NCBI GenBank assembly: GCA_015654835.1 | Contig: JAATGG010000205.1 | Location: 1-64,000 of the forward strand | Direction of reading: 5' to 3' | DNA from: Terriglobales bacterium | Lineage (GTDB): Bacteria; Acidobacteriota; Terriglobia; Terriglobales; Acidobacteriaceae | Length of the DNA: 64,000 nucleotides | Shown here: positions 53,305 to 62,081 of the stretch, one piece after another | Layout of the letters: each line of letters opens with the position of its first letter | How positions within the stretch are numbered: position 1 is the stretch's first letter | Notes under the pieces: generated by a model | Databases searched by the model: none | What the model saw: only the letters and a program-made list of their open reading frames with translations | What the model was told of the DNA's origin: nothing | Made by a program: the position numbers and the translations under genes

Positions 53305-53607
53305 TTCTTCGCGAAGAGCCGGCTTTCAAGATCCGTAGGGGTTGGCCGCCCTGGGGCCTTTCAGGTTTGTGCACCATCTGCCATAACAGCCCAACATCTT
53401 GGGGGAGCGGTCGGCCTGTCTACCGTCCGATGGATGATGCCTTCTTCTCTGCCCGAGCGGGGCTTCGATTATGGGATGAGCGTGCCTATGAATTTACGGT
53501 AACGGCCTGAAAAACCTTGAAATCACAGGCGAAACCGCGCTATATACAAGACTACCGGCAGGTTTGCCGGAATCTCCCCTGAAGCAAAATCTTTTTGAGG
53601 AGGCATC
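53305..53607. other. Intergenic region upstream of HTH gene
   Basis: About 300 bases without a credible ORF. It includes a possible promoter at 53517-53546 and, just after it, GCCGGCAGGTTTGCCGG-like inverted sequence near 53555-53571. Confidence 0.5.
53517..53546 (+). promoter_or_regulatory. Possible sigma-70-type promoter
   Basis: TTGAAA and TATATA are spaced by 18 bases, about 60 bases upstream of the excisionase-like HTH gene. Both hexamers depart from consensus, so this is a moderate prediction. Confidence 0.4.
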
Positions 53608-53877
53608 ATGCGTAACGCCGCTGCCCGCTCCAATCTGCTGATCCCCGAGGTACGCGAGGTCATGGACATCCGCCAGGCCTCCGACTATCTGGGCATCTCG
53701 CCCGATACGCTTTATAAATACGCTTCCGACGGATTCGTGCCTGCTTTCAAACTGGGAAACCGGTGGCGTTTCAAGCGTTCGCGTCTCGATGAGTGGATGG
53801 ACCGGCAATCGGACCTTCACGCCAGCGATGTCCAACTCGATCCCGATCAGAAAAAGCCGGTTCGCCCCGCGCTGTAG
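53608..53877 (+). CDS. Excisionase/MerR-type helix-turn-helix protein
   Basis: This 89-residue protein is built on the HTH_17 domain found in excisionases and many small chromosomal DNA-binding proteins: VMDIRQASDYLGISPDTLYKYASDGFVPAFKLGNRWRFKRSRLDEWM. A polar tail follows. GAGGAGG precedes the ATG. No integrase lies nearby, so it is more likely a regulator than a phage excisionase. Its target is unknown. Confidence 0.85.
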   Translation: MRNAAARSNLLIPEVREVMDIRQASDYLGISPDTLYKYASDGFVPAFKLGNRWRFKRSRLDEWMDRQSDLHASDVQLDPDQKKPVRPAL

Positions 53878-53981
53878 GCACTTGCGTCCGGATGCGGAGG
53901 CGATTTCGAGGCGTCCGGGTCCGGCCCCCCCTACCTGAAAACCGGCTCGGCTTTCCCGCCCTGTCGTGATATACCTGTCGA

Positions 53982-55073
53982 GTGAACCATTTCCGCCGCA
54001 TGGGCGCACTGCGCCGCAAGATGACCCGCGCCGGCCTTCCCGGTCTCCTGGTTACCGCTCTCCCCGACCTTCGATATCTTTCAGGATTTACCGGCTCCAG
54101 CGCCGCCCTCGCTGTGACTCGCCGCGCCGCGCGCCTGTTTACCGACGGCCGCTATACGGAGCAGGCTGCCGAAGAAGTGGCGGCCGCAGAGGTGCAGATC
54201 GCCTCGGGCTCCCCGGCGATTGCCGCTGTGGAATGGCTTGCGGCATGGCCGGGCGTGGACTTCGCCGGATTCGACCCGGCCCACACGACGGTCGCGGAAC
54301 TGTCCCGCTGGCGGGAGGCTTTGCCCTCCCGATTGAGGCGCAACTTTCTCTCTCCGCTGCCGGTGCCGCTGGTGGAACCGCTGCGCCGGGTCAAAGACGA
54401 AGACGAACTGGCCTTGATGAGCGAAGCCGCGCTGATGGGCTGCAAGCTGTTCGAGCACATCGTCGGCTTCATCCGACCCGGAATTGCCGAGATCGAAGTG
54501 GCCGCCGAGTTGGAACACCGGGCCCGTCTGCTGGGGGCGGAGGGCATGTCGTTCGACACCATCGTTGCCTCGGGCGTGCGTTCAGCCCTGCCGCACGGCC
54601 ATGCGACCACCGCGCGGTTGCCCCGGCGCGGATTTCTGACTCTCGACTTCGGGGTTGCCCTCAAAGCTTATCGTTCAGACATGACCCGCACCGTATACCT
54701 GGGAAAGCCAAGGGCCAACGAGCGCGATGCCTATGCAGCGGTGCTGGAAGCACAGCAGGCCGGCGTGGCGGCGGTGGCCTCGGGCGTAAGCTGCGGCGCG
54801 GTCGATGAGGCCACGCGCAGCGTGTTGCGCCGTGCAGGTTTAGCTGAAGCGTTTACCCACTCCACCGGCCATGGCGTCGGCTTGGAGATTCACGAGTCGC
54901 CCCGTATCGGCGCAGGACAGACAGCCAAGCTGGTCCCCGGCATGGTTGTGACGATCGAGCCTGGAATCTATCTGGCCGGTCAGTTTGGCATCCGCATCGA
55001 GGATATGGTGGCAGTCACACGAACCGGAGGGCAGGTGCTCACTCCCGCACCCAAGGCCCTCATTGAACTCTGA
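53982..55073 (+). CDS. M24B Xaa-Pro peptidase
   Basis: This 363-residue metallopeptidase of the pita-bread fold (aminopeptidase P/prolidase group) cleaves N-terminal residue-proline bonds. The N-terminal creatinase-like domain is LLVTALPDLRYLSGFTGSSAAL. The five metal ligands appear in order: Asp in LTLDFGVALKAY, Asp in RSDMTRTVYLG, His in FTHSTGHGVGLEIHE, Glu in TIEPGIYL and Glu in GIRIEDM. It begins with GTG at 53982 (or ATG at 54000). Located just upstream of accB, the common arrangement in many bacteria. Confidence 0.93.
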   Translation: MNHFRRMGALRRKMTRAGLPGLLVTALPDLRYLSGFTGSSAALAVTRRAARLFTDGRYTEQAAEEVAAAEVQIASGSPAIAAVEWLAAWPGVDFAGFDPAHTTVAELSRWREALPSRLRRNFLSPLPVPLVEPLRRVKDEDELALMSEAALMGCKLFEHIVGFIRPGIAEIEVAAELEHRARLLGAEGMSFDTIVASGVRSALPHGHATTARLPRRGFLTLDFGVALKAYRSDMTRTVYLGKPRANERDAYAAVLEAQQAGVAAVASGVSCGAVDEATRSVLRRAGLAEAFTHSTGHGVGLEIHESPRIGAGQTAKLVPGMVVTIEPGIYLAGQFGIRIEDMVAVTRTGGQVLTPAPKALIEL

Positions 55074-55114
55074 ACCATCTCGTCTCAGCGGTTTGTGAGA
55101 GAGTTAAGGAACGA

Positions 55115-55612
55115 ATGAATCCACAAGACATCCAGGATCTGAAACAACTGATCGAATTTTTGAAGGAATATCAGGTTGCCGAGTTCGATTTGGACCGGGG
55201 CGATCTGAAAGTCCGGCTCAAGTTTAATCAGCCCGAGGCAACGGCGGCCGGGTTACCGGAACTGGCGCGCCTGCTGGCCTCGGCTCAAGCGCCGCAGGCA
55301 GCTTCGGCGGCGGGCGTTGCGCCGCAGGTTACGGTATCGCCGGCGGCTCCGGCTGTCGATCCCGACGCTGGCTTGCACATGGTGAAGTCCCCCATCGTCG
55401 GGACATTTTACGGATCGGCCTCCCCGGGCGCGGCGGCGTTTGTTGCCCCGGGCAGCCATGTGGAGAAGGGCCAGGTGATCTGTATCATCGAAGCGATGAA
55501 GCTGATGAACGAGATCGAGTCCGATGCCTCGGGCGAGGTGGTCAAGTGCCTGGTTTCCAATGGCCAGCCTATCGAGTATGGGCAGCCTCTTTTCTCTATC
55601 CGGCTGCGCTAG
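55115..55612 (+). CDS. accB: Biotin carboxyl carrier protein of acetyl-CoA carboxylase
   Basis: This 165-residue BCCP carries biotin between the carboxylase and transferase steps of malonyl-CoA synthesis. The N-terminal helix QDIQDLKQLIEFLKEYQVAEFDLDRGDLKVRLKF, an Ala/Pro-rich linker, and the biotinyl domain with VKSPIVGTFYGSASPG and the biotin-accepting Lys in IIEAMKLMNEIESDASG are all present. It is followed by accC. Confidence 0.96.
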   Translation: MNPQDIQDLKQLIEFLKEYQVAEFDLDRGDLKVRLKFNQPEATAAGLPELARLLASAQAPQAASAAGVAPQVTVSPAAPAVDPDAGLHMVKSPIVGTFYGSASPGAAAFVAPGSHVEKGQVICIIEAMKLMNEIESDASGEVVKCLVSNGQPIEYGQPLFSIRLR

Positions 55613-55738
55613 CATCTGAAGCGGAGTTCGCGGAATCAGTAAGGTTAGCGGAGTTAGCCTGAGTGCCGCGATCGAGTCCGATAGGTTGACCCGCATGGAT
55701 CTGCTTACTCCGCCAACCCGTTCGTAAAAGGTTTCTGC

Positions 55739-57091
55739 ATGTTTCGTAAAGTACTGGTTGCCAATCGCGGCGAAATCGCGCTGCGTGTTTTGAATGCCTG
55801 CCGGGAACTCGGCATCCGCACGGTCGCTGTGTATAGCGAGGCGGACCGGGACTCGCTGCATGTTCGTTTTGCCGACGAGGCCATCTGCATCGGGCCGCCG
55901 CGCCCTTCGGATAGCTACCTGAACGTGCCGGCGGTTATTTCAGCCGCCGAGATCGCCGATGTGGACGCGATCCATCCGGGCTATGGGCTGCTGAGCGAGA
56001 ACGCCAATTTTGCCGAAGTGTGCCGCGCTTCGAATATCAAGTTCATTGGACCGCCGCCCGAGGTGACGCGCCTGATGGGCGAGAAGGAAAAAGCGCGCCA
56101 GGCCATGAAAAAGGCCAAGGTGCCGATTCTGCCCGGCTCCGACGGGATTATCGCTACCGCCGAAGATGCGCAGGGCTGGGCGAAGAAGGTGGGTTACCCG
56201 GTCATCCTGAAAGCGAAGGCCGGCGGCGGTGGCCGCGGGATGAGGATTGTGCGCTCTGCCGAGGAGTTGCCCAATCTTTTCTATGCAGCTTCGACCGAAG
56301 CGGCCAATGCGTTCGGCAACGGCGAACTTTACATGGAAAAGTTCATCGAGCAGCCGCGCCACATCGAGTTCCAGATTCTGGCTGACGAACACGGCAACGT
56401 CACGACGCTTTTTGAGCGCGAGTGTTCCATCCAGCGCCGCCATCAAAAGCTGATTGAAGAGGCTCCGTCGCTGCAGGTAACGCCCAAGATGCGCGAAGAG
56501 TTGAGCCGCACTTTGTGCCGCTGCCTCACCGATATCGGCTATCAGAACGCGGGCACAATCGAGTTCCTCATGGACGACGACGGCCAGCTCTACTTTATCG
56601 AAATGAACACGCGCATTCAGGTAGAGCACCCGATTACCGAGTTCATCACCGGCGTGGACCTGGTGAAGGCGCAATTGCGCATCGCGGCCGGCGAGCGGCT
56701 CGATGCGATTCTGCCGCCGAAGATCGAGTTGCGCGGCCATGCCATCGAGTGCCGCATCAATGCCGAGCATCCGCAGAAGTTCACCCCGTCGCCGGGGAAG
56801 ATCACGGTCTTCAACGTGCCGGGAGGCAACGGCGTCCGCGTGGATACGGCGCAGTATGCGGAGGGCATTGTGCCGCCCTATTACGACTCGCTGATTGCGA
56901 AGCTCGTTGTCCATGGCCACGACCGTGCGGAGGCGATTGCCAAGATGGAGCGCGCACTCAGCCAGTTCGTCATCCAGGGGATCGACACGTCGATTTCACT
57001 GCACCAGGAGATCTTTCAGGACCCGGGCTTCAGGGCTGGAGAATTCGATACGAAATTCATGGAGCGTTTTCTGGCCAAGCGGGGGCAGTAG
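55739..57091 (+). CDS. accC: Biotin carboxylase of acetyl-CoA carboxylase
   Basis: This 450-residue ATP-grasp enzyme carboxylates biotin on AccB. It opens with [25 protein letters not shown]. The glycine-rich ATP loop is [29 protein letters not shown] and [23 protein letters not shown] hold the catalytic and metal residues. Length is standard. It lies 126 bases after accB, and a strong hairpin terminator follows. Confidence 0.97.
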   Translation: MFRKVLVANRGEIALRVLNACRELGIRTVAVYSEADRDSLHVRFADEAICIGPPRPSDSYLNVPAVISAAEIADVDAIHPGYGLLSENANFAEVCRASNIKFIGPPPEVTRLMGEKEKARQAMKKAKVPILPGSDGIIATAEDAQGWAKKVGYPVILKAKAGGGGRGMRIVRSAEELPNLFYAASTEAANAFGNGELYMEKFIEQPRHIEFQILADEHGNVTTLFERECSIQRRHQKLIEEAPSLQVTPKMREELSRTLCRCLTDIGYQNAGTIEFLMDDDGQLYFIEMNTRIQVEHPITEFITGVDLVKAQLRIAAGERLDAILPPKIELRGHAIECRINAEHPQKFTPSPGKITVFNVPGGNGVRVDTAQYAEGIVPPYYDSLIAKLVVHGHDRAEAIAKMERALSQFVIQGIDTSISLHQEIFQDPGFRAGEFDTKFMERFLAKRGQ

Positions 57092-57184
57092 GCGTGGCAT
57101 GCCTGTTCGGGCCGCAGCGCTTGCTGGCAGACTTCAAAGAGAGCAAAGCGCGGTTCCTCGCAAAACATGCCTTTTCATTAGCCT

Positions 57185-57224
57185 GAAGTGAAGATAGGCC
57201 CACACTGGGGCCTATCTTCGCTTC
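57185..57224 (+). terminator. Terminator-like hairpin after accC
   Basis: GAAGTGAAGATAGGCCC pairs with GGGCCTATCTTCGCTTC over 17 bp with one G-U pair and a 6-base loop. It separates accBC from the DinB-family gene. No strong T-run follows on the plus strand. Confidence 0.7.
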
Positions 57225-57233
57225 TGCATGATT

Positions 57234-57250
57234 ATCGCTTTTTATTCGCT
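57234..57250 (+). promoter_or_regulatory. Candidate SOS operator upstream of DinB-family gene
   Basis: ATCGCTTTTTATTCGCT contains TATC-N7-ATTC when read with the preceding base and shares the 16-mer TCGCTTTTTATTCGCT exactly with the sequence directly upstream of lexA. It lies about 50 bases before the start codon. Confidence 0.6.
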
Positions 57251-57300
57251 TATTCCGTCCCATTGGACTATTCTTGTTTCGCAATACTGGAGACATTTGA

Positions 57301-57804
57301 ATGGATATCCAAAAAGAACTGGTTGCCGAATATGAGAGCGAGACTGCGAAGAGCCGCAAGATGCTGGAGGCGCTTCCGGCCGATGTCGATTTCACCTGGA
57401 AGCCCCATGCGAAGTCGATGACTTTGGGCCGCCTGGTGACCCATCTGGCGGAAACGGCCGGTAACTGGGCGCTCCATACGCTGGTAAAAGACAAGATGGA
57501 GTGGACTCCCGCCGACAAGCCCAATCCCGCGCCTCACATCGACAAAGCGGCGTTGCTGGCGCAGTTCGACAAGCAGGTTGCCGAAGTAAAAGCCGCCCTG
57601 GCCAAGTTGCCGCTTGAGAAGTGGGACGCAAACTGGAAGTTTGTGGCCGGCGATCAGGTGTGGATCGATGACTCGAAATACAGCGTCTGGCGGAACTGGG
57701 TGATCAATCACCTTGTCCATCACCGCGCACAGGTTGGCGTCTACCTGCGCATCCTCGGACATCCGATTCCGGGCTGCTATGGTCCTTCGGCGGACGAGAT
57801 GTGA
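57301..57804 (+). CDS. DinB-family protein (putative damage-inducible)
   Basis: This 167-residue four-helix protein is of the DinB/YfiT superfamily, metal-binding proteins often induced by DNA damage and in some cases acting as thiol-dependent S-transferases. It is unrelated to DNA polymerase IV. The metal-binding His pattern is visible in MTLGRLVTHLAETAGNW and VINHLVHHRAQVGVYLRILG, ending IPGCYGPSADEM. TGGAGA precedes the ATG. The lexA-like operator upstream suggests SOS control. Confidence 0.88.
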   Translation: MDIQKELVAEYESETAKSRKMLEALPADVDFTWKPHAKSMTLGRLVTHLAETAGNWALHTLVKDKMEWTPADKPNPAPHIDKAALLAQFDKQVAEVKAALAKLPLEKWDANWKFVAGDQVWIDDSKYSVWRNWVINHLVHHRAQVGVYLRILGHPIPGCYGPSADEM

Positions 57805-57854
57805 GACAGAGAGCAGAAGATAGGGATCAGGGAACAGAAAAAAGAGAACAGAGA

Positions 57855-57901
57855 TCAGTGATCGAGGCATGGAGGGGGTTGCTCCCTGCCTCGATCACTG
57901 A
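57855..57901. terminator. Long hairpin between DinB-family and ThiE-like genes
   Basis: TCAGTGATCGAGGCA and TGCCTCGATCACTGA make a perfect 15-bp stem around a 17-base loop that itself can pair GGAG with CTCC. No T-run follows. It could be a terminator or a repeat-type element; the 5' flank is the purine-rich CAGAGATCAG-like sequence. Confidence 0.6.
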
Positions 57902-57934
57902 CAAGTGGCCGTGGCGTCTTCTACTCTAGATGGC

Positions 57935-58576
57935 ATGGTCAGTTCATTTCCGAAGGTTTATCCCATTCTGGATTCGTCCATCATCCCTTCAATCGGTCGC
58001 AGCGGGTTTCTGCATAAGCTCGGCAGCTCGCTTTTTCAAGCCGGCGTGACGCTGCTGGAATATCGCAATAAGCAGGGTGACGAGGCCCAGTTATCCGCCG
58101 ATGCGGAGATTCTTCGCGCCACGATGCCCGCCGGGCAGGTCAAGCTGATTCTCGACGACCGGGCCAAGCTGGTAGTGCAGTTTGGATTCGACGGCGTGCA
58201 TGTCGATGCGGGCGATGTGTCGCCCGCGGAGGCTCGCCGCATTCTAGGGCCGGACCGCATCGTGGGCACCTTTGGCGGCAGCGAAGCGCTGATCCCGGGA
58301 ATTCTGGAAGCGCCGGCAGATTACTTTGCCGTCGGCCCCGTGTTCCGGACCACGACCAAGCAGACGGACAAAGAGCCTATCGGTCCGGAAGGCGTGCGGC
58401 GCTTGCGGGAACAGGCAGGGCCGGGGCCTGTATTCACAGCCGCCGCGGGCATCACGCTGGAAACAGCGCCGCTGGTGCTGGCGGCCGGTGCGAATGCTGT
58501 GGCTGTCTCCGCCGCTCTCTTCCGGCGTCCCGATCCGGCAGCCGAGTTCCGCAAGTGGATCGCCGCACTGGCTTGA
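57935..58576 (+). CDS. Thiamine-phosphate synthase-like protein (ThiE/TenI family)
   Basis: This 213-residue TIM-barrel protein is of the ThiE/TenI superfamily. ThiE joins the thiazole and pyrimidine moieties of thiamine. Recognisable blocks are VTLLEYRNKQGDE, VKLILDDRAKLVVQFGFDGVHVDAGDVSPAEARRILG, DYFAVGPVFRTTTKQ and the phosphate-binding AAGITLETAPLVLAAGANAVAV. The start is taken as ATG 57935 rather than the upstream GTG. No other thiamine genes are near. TenI-like paralogs are hard to separate from ThiE by eye. Confidence 0.82.
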   Translation: MVSSFPKVYPILDSSIIPSIGRSGFLHKLGSSLFQAGVTLLEYRNKQGDEAQLSADAEILRATMPAGQVKLILDDRAKLVVQFGFDGVHVDAGDVSPAEARRILGPDRIVGTFGGSEALIPGILEAPADYFAVGPVFRTTTKQTDKEPIGPEGVRRLREQAGPGPVFTAAAGITLETAPLVLAAGANAVAVSAALFRRPDPAAEFRKWIAALA

Positions 58577-58700
58577 TTGGGACAGAGGGCAGAGATCAGG
58601 GGACAGAGATCAGCGAATAGCGGACAGCGGGCTGAATTCTAATCGACTCGTTTCTTCTGTCCAAGAGCAGTTCTTCCATCCAAAGGCAGTTCTTCGATTT
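58577..58700. repeat. Short intergenic repeats
   Basis: The first part (58579-58627) is purine-rich with repeated GACAGAGATCAG-like units, also seen at 57804-57858. Then comes an imperfect 19-bp tandem duplication, TCCAAGAGCAGTTCTTCCA / TCCAAAGGCAGTTCTTCGA, at 58660-58697. No coding frame is supported. Confidence 0.7.
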
Positions 58701-58703
58701 GAG

Positions 58704-58729
58704 GTGGCGTTTTCTTGAGGAAACGCCAC
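58704..58729 (+). terminator. Hairpin upstream of first APC permease
   Basis: GTGGCGTTT and AAACGCCAC form a 9-bp stem (11 with a G-U pair) with a tight TTGA-type loop. It lies 128 bases after the ThiE-like gene and 115 bases before the permease, so it may end the upstream transcript or act in the permease leader. Confidence 0.5.
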
Positions 58730-58843
58730 TCGGCGGTCGCGGTTTCCTTCTATAGCCTTGGGAGAACTGCCATAGGCCGAATGTGCCCAATGGGCGGAAG
58801 ACGAGAAAACTAAAGACATCCGGAACAAAATCCGGTAGAAATC

Positions 58844-60457
58844 ATGCAAGTGACGACCCAAGACACCCGTTTTCGCCCAGAGGCCGCCGCATCGCCCGCA
58901 ACCCCGTCCAGCCCGCCGCGGCTTGTGCAAAGTCTCGGCCTTTTCAGCTCGACAGCCCTGGTGATCGGGTCCATGATCGGATCCGGGATCTTTATTGTCG
59001 ATGCGGACATTGCGCGGGGCGCCAATTCACCGGCGTTGTACATGGGGGCGTGGGTGGTGACGGCCTTCCTCACCATGACCTGCGCGCTCAGCTATGGCGA
59101 GTTGGCGGCCATGATGCCCAAGGCCGGCGGCCAATACGTTTACCTGCGCGAGTCGCTGGGACCGCTGTGGGGCTTTCTCTATGGCTGGACGCTCTTCCTG
59201 GTCATCCAGACGGGCACGATCGCCGCGGTGTGCGTGGCATTCGGCAAATTTCTGGGGGTCTTTTTCCCTGCTATTTCGACCACTCACTGGTTGTGGCACA
59301 TTGCCCATGTGCCCGCCTTCCCTATCGGCCCCATGGTGCTCGGCAACATGGATATCGGCGTCAGCACCGCGAACCTGGCGGGCATTCTGGTCATTTTCTT
59401 TCTGGCCATCGTGAATATTTTCGGGGTTCGGCTGGGCTCGTTGATCCAGAACGTTTTTACCTCGGCGAAAGCCCTGTCGCTGGCGGGGCTGATTCTGCTT
59501 GCCTTTGCGATGGGCCGGAACCGGATTGCGTGGCAGGCGAACTTTGGCGATGGCCTGAGCCAGTTCTGGAAGAATGCCGGTTGGCATTCGCTGCACCCGG
59601 TGCAGATCGGCATCGGCGGCCCCACGGTGATGGTGAACCTGCTGGTGCTGCTGGCGGTGGTGCAGGTGGGCTCGCTGTTCTCGTCCGATGCCTGGAACAA
59701 CATCACGTTCACGGCCGGCGAGGTCAAGAATCCCAAACGAAACATTCCGCTGTCGCTGGTTCTGGGCACGGGATTCGTGCTGACGGTCTACTTTTTCGCA
59801 TCGCTTGCCTACCTCGTAGTGCTGCCGCTGCACGGGGACCCGAACGGCACGACGGTGCTGGCGCGGGGCGTGCAATATGCCGCCGAAGACCGCGTGGGCA
59901 CGGCAGTGCTGGAGCAAATCTTTTCGTCCGGCGGAGCCTACCTGATGGCTGCCGCGATTCTGGTGTCGGTCTTCGGATGCGCCAACGGGATGTCGCTGGC
60001 CGGAGCCCGCGTGTACTATGCGATGAGCCAGGACGGCCTGTTTTTCAAGTCCGTGGGCAAGCTGCATCCGCGTTATCGCACGCCGGTCGCGGGGCTGCTG
60101 TTGCAGGCTGCGTGGGCCACGGTGCTGTGCATTTCAGGCTCATACGGGCAACTGCTCGACTACATCATCTTCGCGGTGCTGCTGTTTTATATTCTGACGA
60201 TTCTGGGTTTGTTCGTGCTGCGTTTCAAGCGGCCCGACGCGCCCCGGCCCTACAAAGCGCTCGGCTACCCGGTGCTGCCCGCACTATATCTTGGGATCGC
60301 ATCCTGGATCTGTATCGTATTATTGCGATATAAGCCTCAATACACGTGGCCGGGCCTCGTGCTTGTCTTGCTCGGCATCCCTGTCTATCTTTTCTGGTCG
60401 CGCCGGGCCGCAGGCCAAGCGCAAGGCGGCCCAACTCAATTCGATATCAACCGCTGA
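58844..60457 (+). CDS. APC-superfamily amino acid permease
   Basis: This 537-residue transporter has about twelve membrane helices. TM1 carries STALVIGSMIGSGIFIV, the unwound helix motif that binds the amino-acid backbone. SYGELAAMMPKAGGQYVYLRE and SSDAWNNITFTAGEVKNPKRNIP are typical of the LAT/APC branch. It is followed 18 bases later by a second permease of a different APC subgroup; the two are probably co-expressed. Substrate unknown. Confidence 0.9.
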   Translation: MQVTTQDTRFRPEAAASPATPSSPPRLVQSLGLFSSTALVIGSMIGSGIFIVDADIARGANSPALYMGAWVVTAFLTMTCALSYGELAAMMPKAGGQYVYLRESLGPLWGFLYGWTLFLVIQTGTIAAVCVAFGKFLGVFFPAISTTHWLWHIAHVPAFPIGPMVLGNMDIGVSTANLAGILVIFFLAIVNIFGVRLGSLIQNVFTSAKALSLAGLILLAFAMGRNRIAWQANFGDGLSQFWKNAGWHSLHPVQIGIGGPTVMVNLLVLLAVVQVGSLFSSDAWNNITFTAGEVKNPKRNIPLSLVLGTGFVLTVYFFASLAYLVVLPLHGDPNGTTVLARGVQYAAEDRVGTAVLEQIFSSGGAYLMAAAILVSVFGCANGMSLAGARVYYAMSQDGLFFKSVGKLHPRYRTPVAGLLLQAAWATVLCISGSYGQLLDYIIFAVLLFYILTILGLFVLRFKRPDAPRPYKALGYPVLPALYLGIASWICIVLLRYKPQYTWPGLVLVLLGIPVYLFWSRRAAGQAQGGPTQFDINR

Positions 60458-60475
60458 GGAGGAAGTCCCTCATCC

Positions 60476-62008
60476 ATGTCCAGGCTGCTTCGCGTTAAAC
60501 CCATGTCGTTGCTTTCGCAAGAGGCGAGTGAAGAGGGCGAAAATACGCTCCGGCGCTCGCTGAGCGCAACGAACCTGATCACACTCGGCATCGGCGCAAT
60601 CATCGGCGCGGGCATTTTTGTGCTCACCGGCCAGGCCGCCGCGCGGCATGCCGGCCCCGCGGTCGCGCTCAGCTTTGTGCTGGCAGGCATTACATGCGCC
60701 TTTGCCGGCCTTTGCTATGCCGAGTTTGCCTCCATCATTCCCATTGCCGGTTCGGCATATACCTACGGGTATGCGACGCTGGGCGAGTTTGTTGCCTGGA
60801 TCATCGGCTGGGACCTGGGACTGGAGTACGGATTTGGCGCGGCGACGGTGGCCTCGGGATGGTCGGGATATTTCAATAGCCTGCTGCAACAACTGCACAT
60901 CTACATTCCTCCGCAACTGACGGCCACGCCGGGCACGATTCTGGTGTTCTTTCACCAGCGCTGGCTGCCGCTTTCTTCGCTGCCGCCGGGGATCGACTCG
61001 ACTGCCCTGCCCCATGCCACGGGACTGTTCAACCTGGTGGCCATTCTTGCCATCCTGGTGATCACGACCGTGCTGGTGGTCGGCATCAAGGAGTCGGCCA
61101 ATCTGAATTCCGCGATTGTGGTGGTCAAGCTGGCCATCGTCGGCATCTTCCTGGTGCTCGGCGTCTACTTCCTTATCCGTCATCCGGAACTGGCACGGGC
61201 CAACTGGCACCCCTTCATTCCGCCATCGGACGGGCACGGCAACTTCGGCTGGCACGGCATTGCGACCGGCGCGGCCTCGATTTTTTTCGCTTACATCGGC
61301 TTTGACGCCGTCTCGACCGCCGCACAGGAAGCGCGCAATCCGCAGAAAGACATGCCGCTCGGCATTCTGGGCTCGCTGGTAGTGTGCACCATTCTCTACA
61401 TTCTCGTTTCCACCGTGCTCACCGGACTGGTGAACTACAAAGCTCTGAACGTCGCCGACCCGGTTGCGCTGGGCATCGACGCGACCGGCGTCAGTTGGGG
61501 CTCGCTGCTGGTGAAGATCGGCGCAGTCTTCGGCCTGGGCACCGTCATGCTGGTCATGCTGCTGGGGCAGTCGCGCGTCTTCTTTTCCATGTCCCGCGAT
61601 GGACTGCTGCCCAAATGGGCCGCGGACATTCATCCGAAGTTCCGCACGCCATGGATCTCGACGATCGCCGTGGGCTGCGTGGTGGCCATTTTGCCGGCAT
61701 TTTTGTCGGTCGACCGGCTGGCAGAACTGGTGAATATCGGCACGCTGCTGGCCTTCACAATTGTGTGCGCCGGCGTGTGGGTTCTGCGCGTACGCCATCC
61801 AGATTTGCACCGGCCCTTTAAGACGCCGCTGGTGCCGCTGGTGCCGATTCTCGGCATCATTACAGCGGTCTACCTGATGACCAATCTGCCGTTGATTACG
61901 TGGACGGTGATGATCGGCTGGCTTCTGCTGGGACTGATCATTTATTTCGGCTACTCGATCAAGCACAGCAAGGTGCAGAAGCTGCCGGCCGGGGTTGAAA
62001 GCGATTAG
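60476..62008 (+). CDS. APC-superfamily cationic amino acid transporter-like permease
   Basis: This 510-residue, 12-14-helix permease is of the CAT/YfnA branch. TM1 is LITLGIGAIIGAGIFVLTG and TM2-3 CYAEFASIIPIAGSAYTYGYATLGEFVAWIIGWDLGLEYG, followed by AYIGFDAVSTAAQEARNPQKDMPLGI and MSRDGLLPKWAADIHPKFRTP, all typical of this subgroup. It starts 18 bases after the preceding permease. A strong terminator follows. Confidence 0.92.
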   Translation: MSRLLRVKPMSLLSQEASEEGENTLRRSLSATNLITLGIGAIIGAGIFVLTGQAAARHAGPAVALSFVLAGITCAFAGLCYAEFASIIPIAGSAYTYGYATLGEFVAWIIGWDLGLEYGFGAATVASGWSGYFNSLLQQLHIYIPPQLTATPGTILVFFHQRWLPLSSLPPGIDSTALPHATGLFNLVAILAILVITTVLVVGIKESANLNSAIVVVKLAIVGIFLVLGVYFLIRHPELARANWHPFIPPSDGHGNFGWHGIATGAASIFFAYIGFDAVSTAAQEARNPQKDMPLGILGSLVVCTILYILVSTVLTGLVNYKALNVADPVALGIDATGVSWGSLLVKIGAVFGLGTVMLVMLLGQSRVFFSMSRDGLLPKWAADIHPKFRTPWISTIAVGCVVAILPAFLSVDRLAELVNIGTLLAFTIVCAGVWVLRVRHPDLHRPFKTPLVPLVPILGIITAVYLMTNLPLITWTVMIGWLLLGLIIYFGYSIKHSKVQKLPAGVESD

Positions 62009-62030
62009 GGGATTAAGTAGGCAGCAACAT

Positions 62031-62060
62031 AAAACGGCCTCCCAAGCGGGAGGCCGTTTT
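62031..62060. terminator. Bidirectional intrinsic terminator
   Basis: AAAACGGCCTCCC and GGGAGGCCGTTTT form a perfect 13-bp hairpin with an AAGC loop and T-run on both strands. It serves the permease pair and the convergent bacilliredoxin gene. Confidence 0.93.
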
Positions 62061-62081
62061 ACGTTGCGTGAGTTATTGCGC

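Noticed and set aside
53608-53877. Excisionase-like protein as evidence of a second mobile element
   Set aside because: No integrase or att-like repeat is near it and flanking genes are housekeeping; HTH_17 proteins are common stand-alone chromosomal regulators.
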